A stretch of DNA of 64,000 nt, taken from JBMDXB01 sp048594975. GTDB taxonomy: Bacteria > Acidobacteriota > Vicinamibacteria > Vicinamibacterales > 2-12-FULL-66-21. Made by a program: the position numbers and the translations under genes. Location: NCBI GenBank assembly GCA_048594975.1, contig JBMDXQ010000104.1:101780-165779 (forward strand), given 5' to 3'. A model generated the notes under the pieces. It was given only the letters and a program-made list of their open reading frames with translations, ran no database searches and had not been told where the DNA came from. Of this stretch, positions 42,322 through 52,012 are shown one piece after another (position 1 is the stretch's first letter; the number at the start of each line of letters is the position of its first letter).

Positions 42322-45300
42322 GTGCTCGCGATCGATGCTGCGCGGCAGCGGGACCGGCGCGTCAGCTGGCGGCGGCTGCTCGCCGGCGGTGTCGCGCTGA
42401 CGGCGCTGGCGGCGGCGATCGGCGCCGCGGCCGAGGCGTGGCGCTTCGGCCTGACCAGCGGGTCGGCGCCCGCCCGCGTGGAGCGCCACGTCTCCGGCGA
42501 GTTCGACCGGATGATCGCGGATCTCACCCGCGTCGCCGCGGCGGTCGCGGGCGATCCGGCTGCCGCCGCGGGGCTCGCCGCGAGCGCTGGCGGCGCGCGG
42601 ATGCTCTTCGACCTGCTCGACCGGCGCGTCCGTCCCGAAGACGCAGAGCGCATCAGCGTCACCCTCTACAACCGCGGCGGGGCGGCGCGCGCCTGGATCG
42701 GACGTCCCTCGGATATCGACGTCGCCAACGTCCGGCCCTTCTTCGTGCGGCAGACGCCGCTCGGCCTCCGCCTCGTGCACGTCGTACCGGTCGACGGAGC
42801 CGATCGCCTCCGCCTCGGACTGGTGGCGGTCGAGCACGTGCTCTCGCCCGCCCCCGCTCCGACGATCACCAGCACCGAGTGGACGATGGCGACGCCGGTC
42901 GGGCCCGCGTCGCTGCGCATGCAATGGGAAGGCGCCGGGGACCGCGGCGCGCCGAACGCGTTCCTGCTCCGCGATCCGTCGGGAGCGCCTCTGGTGGAAG
43001 CGTTCGTGGCGCCGGAAACGATCGCGGCAGCGCGCCGCGCGTGGCGGCGCACCGTGGGCGCCGCCATGTCGGCCCTGCTGGCGGTCACGCTGCTGCTGCT
43101 CGTCGGCCCGCTGCTCGATCGCCGGGCGGTCGGGCGAGGCTGGCGGACCGCGGCGTGGACGACGGTTGGCGCGGCGCTGCTGCTGCTCGCCGGCGCGGGC
43201 GGAATCCTGGCCGCGATCGCCATAGCCCGTCCCGGCCGCACGCAGTCGTCCGAGGTCCTGCTGCTCCGGGCCGGCGTTGCGGCCGCCCTCGCCGCCGTGC
43301 TCGCCGGCCCGCTCGCGCGCCTGCGCGTGGGCTGGCGGTCGCGACGCCGCTCGCCCGGGCAAGCGCCCGCGCTCTTCGCCGCCTCGCATCTCGCCGCCGG
43401 TGCCGTGCTCGCCGGCGTCATCCTCGTGTTCGAACGGGTGCTGCTCGCCGTCGTCGACCCGGCCACGGTGGACCTGCGTCACTTCTCGCTCTACCCGTGG
43501 AGCGTCTCGCGCCTGGTGCTCCTCTGCGGGATGGTCGCCTGCCATGCAGCGGCGCTGTGGGTGGGTGCGCTGGCGCTCACGACCGCGCGCGCCCCGTGGA
43601 GGATTGCGCGGCGGCGCGTGGGCCTCGCGCTCGTGATGCTCGGCCTCTGGCTGGCCCCGTCGGCCATCGTGGCGGTGGCAGCCCCGGTGTCGGACTGGCC
43701 GGTGCCGCTGCAAGGGGTGCTCGCGTCGGCGGCCGCGTGCGGACTCGCGGCGCTCGTAGCGCACCGGATCGCGCAATGGTACCGGCGCGCAACGGTCGCG
43801 GCACGCATCCTGACGCTGTTCGTCGCGTTCCTCGTACCCGCGCTGCTGCTGTACCCCTCGGTCGAGTTCTTCACGGGCCGGGCGATGCGGCGCCTGATTG
43901 CCGGCCGCTACGCCGTCGAAGCGCTGAACCATCCGCAGGAACTGCAGGATCGGCTGACGCAGACGCTCGACGAGATCGACCATCTCCCGGCGCTGCCCAC
44001 GCTGGTCGGCGAGCGGGCGGCGCCGCCGCCGGAGGGTCCGGGGCCGGAGGGGGCGTTCCTGGTGTGGCGGCAGACGGCGCTCGCGCGCGCCCGTCTCACG
44101 TCGGCGGTCGAGCTCTACGATCGCGCGGGAGGCCTGATCAGCCGCTTCGCGCTCAACTTCCCGGAGTACGCCGGCACCGCTCAGCCGCCGCAGGCGCTGG
44201 CGGGCTGCCGCTGGGACGTCTTCGGAGAGGCCGCGCCCTTCGGATCCGACGAACGCAACATGCTCCACGCGGAGCGGAAGATCTGCGTCAGGACCGCGGA
44301 TGGTTCGCTGCAGCCGCTCGGGACGATCGTCGTGCACGTCGTCTTCGACTACCGCACGCTGCCGTTCATCACGTCTCAGAGTCCTTATATCGCGGTGTTC
44401 AGGCCGCCGGATGCAGGCGCTGCCCGCGAAGGCACGACGGCCACGCACGTGGAGACGGTGATCTACGGATGGGGGCTCGGCCCGATCTTCACCAGCGGCC
44501 GCGTGGCATGGCCCATCACCGAGCCGCTCTTCACGCGGTTGTACAAGTCGCGTGAGCCGTTCTGGACCGAGCTGGAGCACGACAGCGACACCTACCGCGT
44601 CTACTTCGCCAACGACCGCGTTGGCATCTACGCGCTCGGCTATCGAGCGCCGACGTTGTTCGACGACCTCGTGCACCTGGCGGAGCTGACGACCCTTGCC
44701 GCTTCCGTGTACCTGGGGGTGCTGCTCGGCACGGCGGTGTTCACGCGGTTGTCGCGGGAACGGCCGAAGGTGGGCCGCGCGCTGCTGCGCGAGATCCGCG
44801 CCAGCTTCTACCGCAAGCTGTTCCTCGCCTTCGTGCTCGCCTCCGTGATTCCCGTGCTCACGCTCGCCTTCGTCATCCGCGAGTACTTCGCCCGCCAGCT
44901 CCGCGACGACGTGCAGGCCGAGGCGGCGCGGACCGCGGCGGTCGCGCAGCGCGTCGTCGAGGAAACGGGCGCGCTGGAGCGCGGGGTGCTGGGCGAGTCG
45001 CCGCGCGTGACCGACGACATGCTGGTCTGGATTAGCCAGCTCATCGACCAGGACGTGAACGTGTTCGCCGGTGCGCGCCTGCTCGCCACCAGCGAGCGCG
45101 ACCTGTTCGCCTCGGGGCTGCTGCCGGAGCGGACTCCGGACGACGTCTACCGCGCGATCGTGCTGCAGCGACTGCCGGCGTTCGTCGGGGAGGATCGCAT
45201 CGGCACGTTCCCGTACATGATCGCCGCCTCGCCGGTGCGCACCGATCGCCTGGAGGGGATCCTGACGGTGCCGCTGACCACCCGGCAGCGCGAAATCGAG

Positions 45301-46233
45301 CGGGAGATCGACGAGCTCGATCGCGGCGTTCACCTCGCGGCGCTGTGCTTCATCCTCCTCGGTGCCGGCATCGGGCTCTCGATGGCCGAGCGCATCGCCG
45401 ACCCGGTGCGCCGGCTGACGCGGGCCACGCGGCTGATCGCGCGCGGCGACTTCGACGCCCGCATCGCCGTGCGGTCCGCCGACGAGCTGCGCCGCCTGGT
45501 CGACGCGTTCAACAGCATGGCGGCGGAGCTGAAGGCGCAGCGCGCGCAGCTGGAACGGACCCACCGGCTGGAGGCCTGGGCGGAAATGGCGCGCCAGGTC
45601 GCGCACGAGATCAAGAATCCGCTCACGCCGATCCAATTGTCGGCGGAACACCTGCGGCGAGTGCATGCCGACCGCGGCGAGCCGCTCGGCGAGGTGCTCG
45701 AGGGATGCGTGAGCTCCATCCTCGGCCAGGTGCGGCTGCTGCGGCAGATCTCGGCGGAGTTCTCCAGCTTCGCGTCGGCGCCGACCGCCAGGCCGGCGCG
45801 GGTGGACATGGCGGAGCTCGTCGCCGAGGTCGTCGAGCCGTATCGGACCGGGCTGGCCGGGCGGATCGAGATCGTCAACCGGGTGGCTTCGCCGCTGCCG
45901 TCGGTTTTCGTCGATCGCACGCTAATCGCGCGTGCGCTGGCGAACATCATCGAAAACGCGCTTCACGCCATGCCCGGCCAGGGATCGCTGACCCTTGAGG
46001 CTGCGGCCTCGCCGGCCGAGGTCACCATTCAGGTGAGCGACACCGGCGTGGGGATGGACGACGAGGCGATCGCGCGCGTGTTCGAGCCGTACTTCTCCAC
46101 GAAGACCACCGGCACGGGCCTCGGGCTGCCGATCGCGCTCAGGAACGTGGAGCTGAACGGCGGTCGCATGGACGTGGAAAGCCGCAAGGGCCAGGGTACC
46201 GTCGTCAGGATGACGCTCCCGGTGGCGAAGTAG
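42322..46233 (+). CDS. Very large NtrY-like sensor histidine kinase, orphan
   Basis: A protein of about 1,303 residues with roughly a dozen membrane helices. One is at the N-terminus, eight or nine lie between about 245 and 520, a long extracytoplasmic stretch follows, two more come near 795-860, and one precedes the HAMP domain (RIADPVRRLTRATRLIARGDF). The HisKA phosphoacceptor is His1095 in ARQVAHEIKNPLTPIQLSAEHL. The ATPase domain has NIIENALHAM, DTGVGMDDEAIARVFEPYF and TGTGLGLPIALRNVE. Architecture resembles NtrY. No response regulator is adjacent. GTG at 42322 was chosen; a TTG 21 bp upstream is open. Confidence 0.88.
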   Translation: MLAIDAARQRDRRVSWRRLLAGGVALTALAAAIGAAAEAWRFGLTSGSAPARVERHVSGEFDRMIADLTRVAAAVAGDPAAAAGLAASAGGARMLFDLLDRRVRPEDAERISVTLYNRGGAARAWIGRPSDIDVANVRPFFVRQTPLGLRLVHVVPVDGADRLRLGLVAVEHVLSPAPAPTITSTEWTMATPVGPASLRMQWEGAGDRGAPNAFLLRDPSGAPLVEAFVAPETIAAARRAWRRTVGAAMSALLAVTLLLLVGPLLDRRAVGRGWRTAAWTTVGAALLLLAGAGGILAAIAIARPGRTQSSEVLLLRAGVAAALAAVLAGPLARLRVGWRSRRRSPGQAPALFAASHLAAGAVLAGVILVFERVLLAVVDPATVDLRHFSLYPWSVSRLVLLCGMVACHAAALWVGALALTTARAPWRIARRRVGLALVMLGLWLAPSAIVAVAAPVSDWPVPLQGVLASAAACGLAALVAHRIAQWYRRATVAARILTLFVAFLVPALLLYPSVEFFTGRAMRRLIAGRYAVEALNHPQELQDRLTQTLDEIDHLPALPTLVGERAAPPPEGPGPEGAFLVWRQTALARARLTSAVELYDRAGGLISRFALNFPEYAGTAQPPQALAGCRWDVFGEAAPFGSDERNMLHAERKICVRTADGSLQPLGTIVVHVVFDYRTLPFITSQSPYIAVFRPPDAGAAREGTTATHVETVIYGWGLGPIFTSGRVAWPITEPLFTRLYKSREPFWTELEHDSDTYRVYFANDRVGIYALGYRAPTLFDDLVHLAELTTLAASVYLGVLLGTAVFTRLSRERPKVGRALLREIRASFYRKLFLAFVLASVIPVLTLAFVIREYFARQLRDDVQAEAARTAAVAQRVVEETGALERGVLGESPRVTDDMLVWISQLIDQDVNVFAGARLLATSERDLFASGLLPERTPDDVYRAIVLQRLPAFVGEDRIGTFPYMIAASPVRTDRLEGILTVPLTTRQREIEREIDELDRGVHLAALCFILLGAGIGLSMAERIADPVRRLTRATRLIARGDFDARIAVRSADELRRLVDAFNSMAAELKAQRAQLERTHRLEAWAEMARQVAHEIKNPLTPIQLSAEHLRRVHADRGEPLGEVLEGCVSSILGQVRLLRQISAEFSSFASAPTARPARVDMAELVAEVVEPYRTGLAGRIEIVNRVASPLPSVFVDRTLIARALANIIENALHAMPGQGSLTLEAAASPAEVTIQVSDTGVGMDDEAIARVFEPYFSTKTTGTGLGLPIALRNVELNGGRMDVESRKGQGTVVRMTLPVAK

Positions 46234-46256
46234 CCGGCGGAGAAAAGACCCTGCGC

Positions 46257-47072
46257 TCAGGCGGCTCCGTGTCGACCCGGCAAATCGGTATGTGCGGGCG
46301 GGTGTTCGGCGCCGCGCCGCCGTACCCGGGTGATGAGCCAGCCGATGAACGCCGAGGCGAGATACGCGTAGGACAGGGCCATGAGCGCGATGCGCGGCTG
46401 CGCGGCGACCAGCGCAATCGCGACCGCCGCCACGAACAGTCCGACATAGGACCGGCGCCACCCGACGTCGATCGCCTTCACGCTGCGGAACCGCATCGTG
46501 CTGACCATGAGAAACGCCGGCACGAGCACCATCGCCAACGCCGCGACGGCGCTCTGTCGATCGACCAGCTGATACGGGTACAGGAACACCGTCGAGACGA
46601 TGACCGCAGCCGCAGCCGGACTCGGCATGCCCACGAAATAGCGCTTGTCGAGGACCGCCGGGTTCGAGCTCTGGATGTTGAAACGGGCGAGCCGCATCGC
46701 CGCGGCGGCGACAAACAGGAACCCTGCCGCCCACCCGAGGCGCCCCAGCGGGCTCAACCCCCAGGTGAATGCGAGAATGGCCGGCGCCAGGCCGAACGAG
46801 ACGATATCGGCCAGCGAGTCGAGCTGGACGCCGAACGCGGTCGAGGAGTTCGTGAGCCGGGCGATGAACCCGTCGAACACATCGAGCAGCATCGCGACGC
46901 CGATGAACAGCGCCGCACGTTCGTAGTCCCCGCGCGTCGCGTACACGACGCAGGCGTAGCCGCAGAACAGGTTCCCGACCGTGAAGAGCGACGGCAGGAG
47001 GAAGACGCCGCGCCGGAAGCGTTCCGGGCGATCGCTCCGGCGGCGCCGCAAGGGCAGGTTACTCAGCACCAC
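46257..47072 (-). CDS. pssA: CDP-diacylglycerol-serine O-phosphatidyltransferase
   Basis: Makes phosphatidylserine in the inner membrane. The CDP-alcohol phosphotransferase signature (DVFDGFIARLTNSSTAFGVQLDSLAD, given in two parts near 60-90) holds the metal-binding aspartates, and about seven hydrophobic helices follow. The 271-residue length fits the membrane-bound class II enzyme. It overlaps psd by 14 bp, forming a two-step phosphatidylethanolamine operon. Confidence 0.93.
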   Translation of the reverse strand: MVLSNLPLRRRRSDRPERFRRGVFLLPSLFTVGNLFCGYACVVYATRGDYERAALFIGVAMLLDVFDGFIARLTNSSTAFGVQLDSLADIVSFGLAPAILAFTWGLSPLGRLGWAAGFLFVAAAAMRLARFNIQSSNPAVLDKRYFVGMPSPAAAAVIVSTVFLYPYQLVDRQSAVAALAMVLVPAFLMVSTMRFRSVKAIDVGWRRSYVGLFVAAVAIALVAAQPRIALMALSYAYLASAFIGWLITRVRRRGAEHPPAHTDLPGRHGAA

Positions 47073-47697
47073 GTGACGGGACCCTCGCCAGCAGCGTTTC
47101 GCCGCCGACCACGTGCTCCCCCACCTGGACCAGCAGCACCGCGTCGACGGGCAGAAAGACGTCCATGCGCGAGCCGAACTTCATCAGCCCGATCCGTTGT
47201 CCTCGCTCCAGGTGATCTCCCTCGGCGATCCGACAGACGATGCGCCGCGCCAGGATGCCGACGACCTGCCGGAAGACGACCGGGCGCCCCCCGTAGTCCA
47301 CCCAGACCTCGTTGAGCTCGTTGTCGTTGGCCGCTTCCTGGTACGCCGGCAGGAACTTACCACGCCGGTAGTCGATCCGGGTCACCTGGCCCTCGACCGG
47401 TGCGCGATTCACGTGCACGTCCATCGGCGACAGGAAGATCGTGACCTGCTTCCATTCGCCCGGCGGCGACCAGCGGCGGTCGCTCGGCCCGGCGATCATC
47501 ACCCGGCCGTCGGCGGGCGAGACGACCAGCCCCGGCCCCGCCGGGATCTTGCGCTCGGGATCGCGGAAGAAGAAAGCGAAGAAACCGGCCAGCGCCGCGA
47601 ACGGAACCGACCAGCGGGCGCGACCGGCGAGCGCCAGGAGCGCCGCCGGGGCGAGGGCCCCGGCGATGAACGGCACTCCGGCGCGATCGATGCTCAT
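47059..47697 (-). CDS. psd: Phosphatidylserine decarboxylase
   Basis: Converts phosphatidylserine to phosphatidylethanolamine. The 212-residue short-form enzyme has an N-terminal hydrophobic hairpin (FIAGALAPAALLALAG, VPFAALAGFFAFFF), VVSPADGRV, the histidine-bearing MDVHVNRAPVEG segment and the self-cleavage site FGSRMDVFLP, where Ser becomes the pyruvoyl group. ATG at 47698 region gives the MSIDRAG start. The following 114 bp before the DUF465 gene stop hold no gene that I can see. Confidence 0.94.
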   Translation of the reverse strand: MSIDRAGVPFIAGALAPAALLALAGRARWSVPFAALAGFFAFFFRDPERKIPAGPGLVVSPADGRVMIAGPSDRRWSPPGEWKQVTIFLSPMDVHVNRAPVEGQVTRIDYRRGKFLPAYQEAANDNELNEVWVDYGGRPVVFRQVVGILARRIVCRIAEGDHLERGQRIGLMKFGSRMDVFLPVDAVLLVQVGEHVVGGETLLARVPSRGAE

Positions 47698-47811
47698 GCG
47701 AGGGTGCGTGCGTGGACGATGGCGGCTCGCCCTGATGTCACACGGGCCAGCAGGAGGCGCGGGGAGCGCTGCGCCGCCGGCTGGCCCGAGAAAAATGCGG
47801 TGGCCCGCCGC

Positions 47812-48054
47812 TCAGTGCGACGCGTGGGCCGCTTCGGTCCGGTGGCGCCGGAGGATCTTCTCCATCTGGTCCTTCAGACGGAGCTTCTGCTTCTTGAGCG
47901 TGACTTCTTCGAGCTGTTCTGGTTCCGAGAGGTAATTGCGGGCGGCCAGGTTGTGAATCTTCTCGTCGAGATCGTGATGCAGCGTGGCGAGCTGGCGGAA
48001 CTCCTCGTCGGTCTGCAGCAGCTTTTGCTTCAGCTCTTCGAAGTCTGTCGGCAT
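47812..48054 (-). CDS. DUF465 (YdcH-like) small coiled-coil protein
   Basis: An 80-residue, highly charged helical protein: DFEELKQKLLQTDEEFRQLATLHHDLDEKI, then EEVTLKKQKLRLKDQMEKIL. This matches the DUF465 pattern of two antiparallel helices. Its function is unknown. ATG at 48054 was chosen because AAAGGAGG lies 5 bp upstream; a longer frame to 48102 has no such site. It stands alone between rimI and psd on the minus strand. Confidence 0.82.
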   Translation of the reverse strand: MPTDFEELKQKLLQTDEEFRQLATLHHDLDEKIHNLAARNYLSEPEQLEEVTLKKQKLRLKDQMEKILRRHRTEAAHASH

Positions 48055-48140
48055 CTCCGCCTCCTTTTCTAGCAGGAACGAGGGCTCATTCGGTGCAGAC
48101 ACTCATATAAGGCCACGCTACCACAACCCGCGCGAAGCCA

Positions 48141-48614
48141 TCAAGGACGGCCGGGTCGGCTCGACAGGCCGTCGCGCCACAGGATGAGCGCGTCTTCGTC
48201 CGGCTTCGTGTAATAGCCGGGCCGCACCGCACAGACCGTGAAGTCAAGGCGTTCGTAGAGCGCGATCGCGGGCGCATTCGAGCGGCGCACTTCGAGCGTG
48301 GCCCGGGTCGCGCCGGCGGACGCCGCCTCGGCCAGGACGTGGCGCATCAGTTCCGTCCCCAGCCCGCGCCGCCGTGCCGAGGGCTCGACGGCAATGGTGT
48401 TGATGTGCAGCTCGTCGGCGATGAGCCAGCACAGGCAGAACGCCGCCACCGGGTGGTCGGCGGTGCGCAACACGTAGAGCCGCGTCACCCGCGACTCGGC
48501 GAGCTCGCGCTCCAACACCTCTCGCGACCAGGGATTGGTGAAGGATGCCGCCTCGAGCGCCATCACGGCGTCGAGATCTGCGCCGGCGGCCAGGCGTTCG
48601 ATCGCGAAGTCCAC
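48141..48614 (-). CDS. rimI: Ribosomal protein S18-alanine N-acetyltransferase
   Basis: GNAT-fold acetyltransferase of 157 residues. The motifs are EAASFTNPWSREVLE, ADELHINTIAVEPSARRRGLGTELM (acetyl-CoA loop RRRGLG) and TLEVRRSNAPAIALYERLDF. RimI acetylates S18, and genes of this type often sit beside tsaB, as here. A GTG at 48614 is the start, 12 bp after the tsaB stop. Confidence 0.9.
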   Translation of the reverse strand: MDFAIERLAAGADLDAVMALEAASFTNPWSREVLERELAESRVTRLYVLRTADHPVAAFCLCWLIADELHINTIAVEPSARRRGLGTELMRHVLAEAASAGATRATLEVRRSNAPAIALYERLDFTVCAVRPGYYTKPDEDALILWRDGLSSRPGRP

Positions 48615-48626
48615 CTGCCGCGCTCC

Positions 48627-49319
48627 TCACCGCGCCGCGGCACGCCGCCTGGCCCGCGCGATCTCGGCGTCCGATCGCCTGATGTAGATCGGCACCACGG
48701 CATGCGGCAGCACCGCGCGTTCCGGCGCTTCGTACGCGATAACGCCGATAAGCCCCGCCAGCGGTGGCACCGGCTCCACGATCGGCGACGATGGGCGGAG
48801 CCGCTGGATCACGTCGCGATACCGGACCGCGCCATCCCCGATGAAGCGCACGGGCTCAGAGGCGAGGAAGGCGGACCATCGCTGCAACGTTACGTCTGGA
48901 GGCTCCGACGTCGGCTCGCCGTCGCGCGACCCGTCCGCCAGGTAGAGCGCGGCGAACACCTCCCCGCGTTGCGCGTCCATCCAGGCGCCGACGCGAGCGG
49001 CGCCGTGTCGGGCGGCGCGCGCCAGCGCGTCGAGCGCGGAGACCGCCACGATGCGCCGTCCCGCCGCCATCGCGAGTCCCTGCATCGTCGCGATCCCGAC
49101 GCGCAGCCCGGTAAACGATCCGGGACCAGCGGCGACGGCGAAGAGATCGACGTCCGCGAGCCGTACGTGCGCTGCGTCCAGTGCGCGCATCAGGTCGCTG
49201 GGGAGGCGCTGGCCGTGCGTGATCGCGGGATCCCCCGTCTCCTCGACGATAACGGCGCCCTCACGCAGCACTGCGACGCTGCCCGCGCGCGAGGTGGTGT
49301 CGAGTGCCAGGACCAGCAC
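48627..49319 (-). CDS. tsaB: tRNA threonylcarbamoyladenosine biosynthesis protein TsaB
   Basis: Partner of TsaD and TsaE in t6A37 formation. The 230 residues show the actin-like phosphate loop LALDTTSRAGSVAV, HGQRLPSDLMRALD and AVAAGPGSFTGLRVGIATMQGLAM. GTG at 49319 begins the conserved strand; the longer frame upstream overlaps mutS. Only 34 bp separates it from the divergent mutS start, with a shared TATA-like core in between. Confidence 0.92.
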   Translation of the reverse strand: MLVLALDTTSRAGSVAVLREGAVIVEETGDPAITHGQRLPSDLMRALDAAHVRLADVDLFAVAAGPGSFTGLRVGIATMQGLAMAAGRRIVAVSALDALARAARHGAARVGAWMDAQRGEVFAALYLADGSRDGEPTSEPPDVTLQRWSAFLASEPVRFIGDGAVRYRDVIQRLRPSSPIVEPVPPLAGLIGVIAYEAPERAVLPHAVVPIYIRRSDAEIARARRRAAAR

Positions 49320-49328
49320 AACTCGAAT

Positions 49329-49336
49329 GTTATACT
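49329..49336. promoter_or_regulatory. Shared divergent -10 core between tsaB and mutS
   Basis: GTTATACT gives TATACT on the plus strand (49331-49336) and TATAAC on the minus strand (49329-49334) inside a 34-bp gap. Transcripts would start 3-12 nt before each start codon, so both mRNAs would be leaderless or nearly so. No -35 box is convincing. Confidence 0.4.
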
Positions 49337-49353
49337 CGCCGGACCGAGTCCCG

Positions 49354-51999
49354 ATGTCCTCCCCGCCCGTCTCGTCCCCGCCCGCCGGCGGCACACCGGC
49401 GATGCGCCAGTACTTCGACGCGAAGCGCCAGTACCGGGATGCGATCCTCTTCTTCCGGATGGGCGATTTCTACGAAATGTTTTACGAGGACGCGCTCACT
49501 GCCGCGCGTGCCCTCGAGCTGACGCTCACGTCGCGATCGAAGGACGCCAGCGGCGGCGCCATTCCGATGTGCGGCGTGCCCCACCATGCCGCAGACGGCT
49601 ACCTCGCGCGCCTGGTACGCAAGGGGTTCCGCGTTGCCGTCTGCGAGCAGATGGAGGACCCGCGCAAGGCGAAGGGCGTCGTCCGCCGCGAAGTGGTGCG
49701 CGTGGTCTCGCCGGGCACCCTGACCGACGCCGGCTATCTCGACGCCCGCGAACCGGCGTTCCTCATCGGCCTCGCGCCGGCACGGCAGGGCGGATACGGC
49801 GTCGCGCTGCTCGACGTCTCGACCGGCGAGTTCACCACGGCGGAGTACGTCGGCCCGGAGGCGCGGCAGTCGCTCGCCGACGAGCTCGCCGTCCTCCGGC
49901 CGCGCGAGATTCTGGTCCCCGAGGGCTTCGATGACGCCGCTGCGCTGGCCAACGAGCTGCGCCTGGGCAGCCGCATCACGCGGGCCGACGGCTGGACGTT
50001 CGACCATCCATCGGCCCGGCAGGCGCTGCTCGCGCAGCTGCAGACGCAGAGCCTGCAGGGCTACGGTCTCGAGGAGCACGCGGCAGCGGTCTGCGCCGCC
50101 GGCGCGCTGGTGCAGTACCTCCGCGACACGCAGAAGGTGGATCTCGCCCACGTCCGCGAGGTGACGTTCCGTACCGGCGCCGACTGCATGCTGATTGACG
50201 CGACGACGCTGCGGAACCTCGAGGTGCTGGAGGCGGCCGACGGCACCCGCGCCGGGGGGCTGCTGCAGCACATCGATCGGACCGTCACGTCGATGGGCGG
50301 TCGGCTGCTGCGCGCGTGGCTGCTCCGTCCGCTGGTCGCGCTCGAACGCATCCAGGACCGGCTCGATGCCGTCGAGGAGTTCGCCTTCCGCAGCACCGAG
50401 CGCGCGAAGGTGCGCGAGACGCTGAAGGCGGTCCACGACATGGAACGGCTCGTGGCGCGCGCGGCACTCGGCACCGCCGGACCGCGCGACCTCGTGGCCC
50501 TCCGCCAGTCGATCGTCGTCGTCGCCCGTGTGCGCCTGCTCCTGCAGCCTCTGCAGGCGCCGCTCGTGCAGAGCCTGGTGGCGGAGCTCGACGACCTGCA
50601 GGACGTGCGCGACGAGCTGGATTGGACCCTCGTCGAGGAGCCGGCGGCGCTGGCGCGCGAAGGCGGGGTCGTCCGCGACGGCGTGGATGCGGAGCTCGAC
50701 GAGCTGAGGACCATCAGCCGATCCGGCAGGCAGCGCATCGCTCAGATGGAGGAGGCCGAACGGGCGCGAACGGGCATCGCGTCGCTGAAGATCCGCTACA
50801 ACCGCGTGTTCGGCTACTACATCGAGGTCTCGAAGTCGAACCTGGGCGCCGTGCCGCCCGACTACTCCCGCAAGCAGACCATTGCCGGCGGCGAGCGCTT
50901 CATCACGCCGGCGCTGAAGGAGTACGAGGAGAAGGTGCTCGGCGCCGACGAGCGCATCATCGAGCGCGAGGTCGAGATCTTCGAGCGGCTGCGGGCACGC
51001 GTCGCCGCCGAGGCGCCGCGCGTGCAGGACACGGCGCGCGGGCTCGCGGCGCTCGACGTCCTCGCCGCCCTGGCCGAGGTCGCCGCCGTCGCCAACTACA
51101 CGAAGCCGCTGGTGCACGCCGGCGACGAGCTGGTCGCCTCCGAAGCTCGCCACCCCGTCGTCGAGCGCCACGTGCCCGAGGCGTTCGTGCCCAACGACGT
51201 CACGCTCAACGGCTCGACCCACCAGCTGATCGTGCTGACCGGGCCGAACATGGGCGGCAAGTCGACCTACCTCCGGCAGACTGCCCTGCTCTGCCTCATG
51301 GCGCAGGCCGGTTCGTTCGTGCCGGCGCGAACCGCGAAGCTGCCGGTGGTGGATCGGTTGTTCGCCCGCGTGGGCGCCTCGGACAACATCGCGCGAGGCC
51401 AGTCGACTTTCATGGTGGAGATGCAGGAGACGGCGAACATCCTGCACTCGGCGACCTCGCGCAGCCTCGTCATCCTGGACGAGATCGGGCGCGGCACGGC
51501 CACGTTCGACGGGCTGAGCCTCGCCTGGGCCGTCGCCGAGTACCTCGCCGCGAACAGCCGCGCGCGCCCGAAGACGATATTCGCCACGCACTATCACGAG
51601 CTCACGGACCTCGCGGACTCGGTGACCGGCGTCGCCAACTTCCACGTCGTCGTTCGCGAGTGGAAGGACGACATCGTGTTCCTTCGCAAGGTCGTGCCGG
51701 GGCGCTCCGACCGGAGCTACGGCATCCAGGTGGCGCGGCTCGCCGGCCTGCCGACGGCGGTCGTGTCGCGGGCGCGCGAGATCCTCGACGGACTCGAGCG
51801 CGACGAGCTGTCGCGGGGCGGCCGCCCCTCGCTGAGCGGCGCCGGCGGGACCCGCCAGCGGCAGATGGGCTTGTTCCAGGCGCCGCCGGCGGGCGACGAC
51901 CCGGTGCACCGGCGCCTGCGCGACATCGATGTCAACCAAGTCACGCCGCTGCAGGCGCTGGCACTGCTCGCCGAGCTCAAGCGCGACGCGGGCGACTGA
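49354..51999 (+). CDS. mutS: DNA mismatch repair protein MutS
   Basis: Recognises mismatches and recruits MutL. The 881-residue protein has the mismatch-binding domain (PAMRQYFDAKRQYRDAILFFRMGDFYEMF), with the intercalating Phe and Glu in GDFYEMF, core and clamp domains, and the ATPase (GPNMGGKSTYLRQTA, ILDEIGRGTATFDG, IFATHYHELTDL). The C-terminal VTPLQALALLAELK tail is normal. ATG at 49354 follows the divergent tsaB promoter region; the longer frame upstream reads through tsaB. Confidence 0.97.
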   Translation: MSSPPVSSPPAGGTPAMRQYFDAKRQYRDAILFFRMGDFYEMFYEDALTAARALELTLTSRSKDASGGAIPMCGVPHHAADGYLARLVRKGFRVAVCEQMEDPRKAKGVVRREVVRVVSPGTLTDAGYLDAREPAFLIGLAPARQGGYGVALLDVSTGEFTTAEYVGPEARQSLADELAVLRPREILVPEGFDDAAALANELRLGSRITRADGWTFDHPSARQALLAQLQTQSLQGYGLEEHAAAVCAAGALVQYLRDTQKVDLAHVREVTFRTGADCMLIDATTLRNLEVLEAADGTRAGGLLQHIDRTVTSMGGRLLRAWLLRPLVALERIQDRLDAVEEFAFRSTERAKVRETLKAVHDMERLVARAALGTAGPRDLVALRQSIVVVARVRLLLQPLQAPLVQSLVAELDDLQDVRDELDWTLVEEPAALAREGGVVRDGVDAELDELRTISRSGRQRIAQMEEAERARTGIASLKIRYNRVFGYYIEVSKSNLGAVPPDYSRKQTIAGGERFITPALKEYEEKVLGADERIIEREVEIFERLRARVAAEAPRVQDTARGLAALDVLAALAEVAAVANYTKPLVHAGDELVASEARHPVVERHVPEAFVPNDVTLNGSTHQLIVLTGPNMGGKSTYLRQTALLCLMAQAGSFVPARTAKLPVVDRLFARVGASDNIARGQSTFMVEMQETANILHSATSRSLVILDEIGRGTATFDGLSLAWAVAEYLAANSRARPKTIFATHYHELTDLADSVTGVANFHVVVREWKDDIVFLRKVVPGRSDRSYGIQVARLAGLPTAVVSRAREILDGLERDELSRGGRPSLSGAGGTRQRQMGLFQAPPAGDDPVHRRLRDIDVNQVTPLQALALLAELKRDAGD

Positions 52000-52012
52000 C
52001 AACGCCTGCCGC

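Noticed and set aside
41251..45666. A 1,471-codon open frame antisense to the kinase gene
   Set aside because: It is Arg/Ala/Glu-rich shadow sequence produced by high GC in the third codon position. Only its last 341 codons (the membrane protein) look real.
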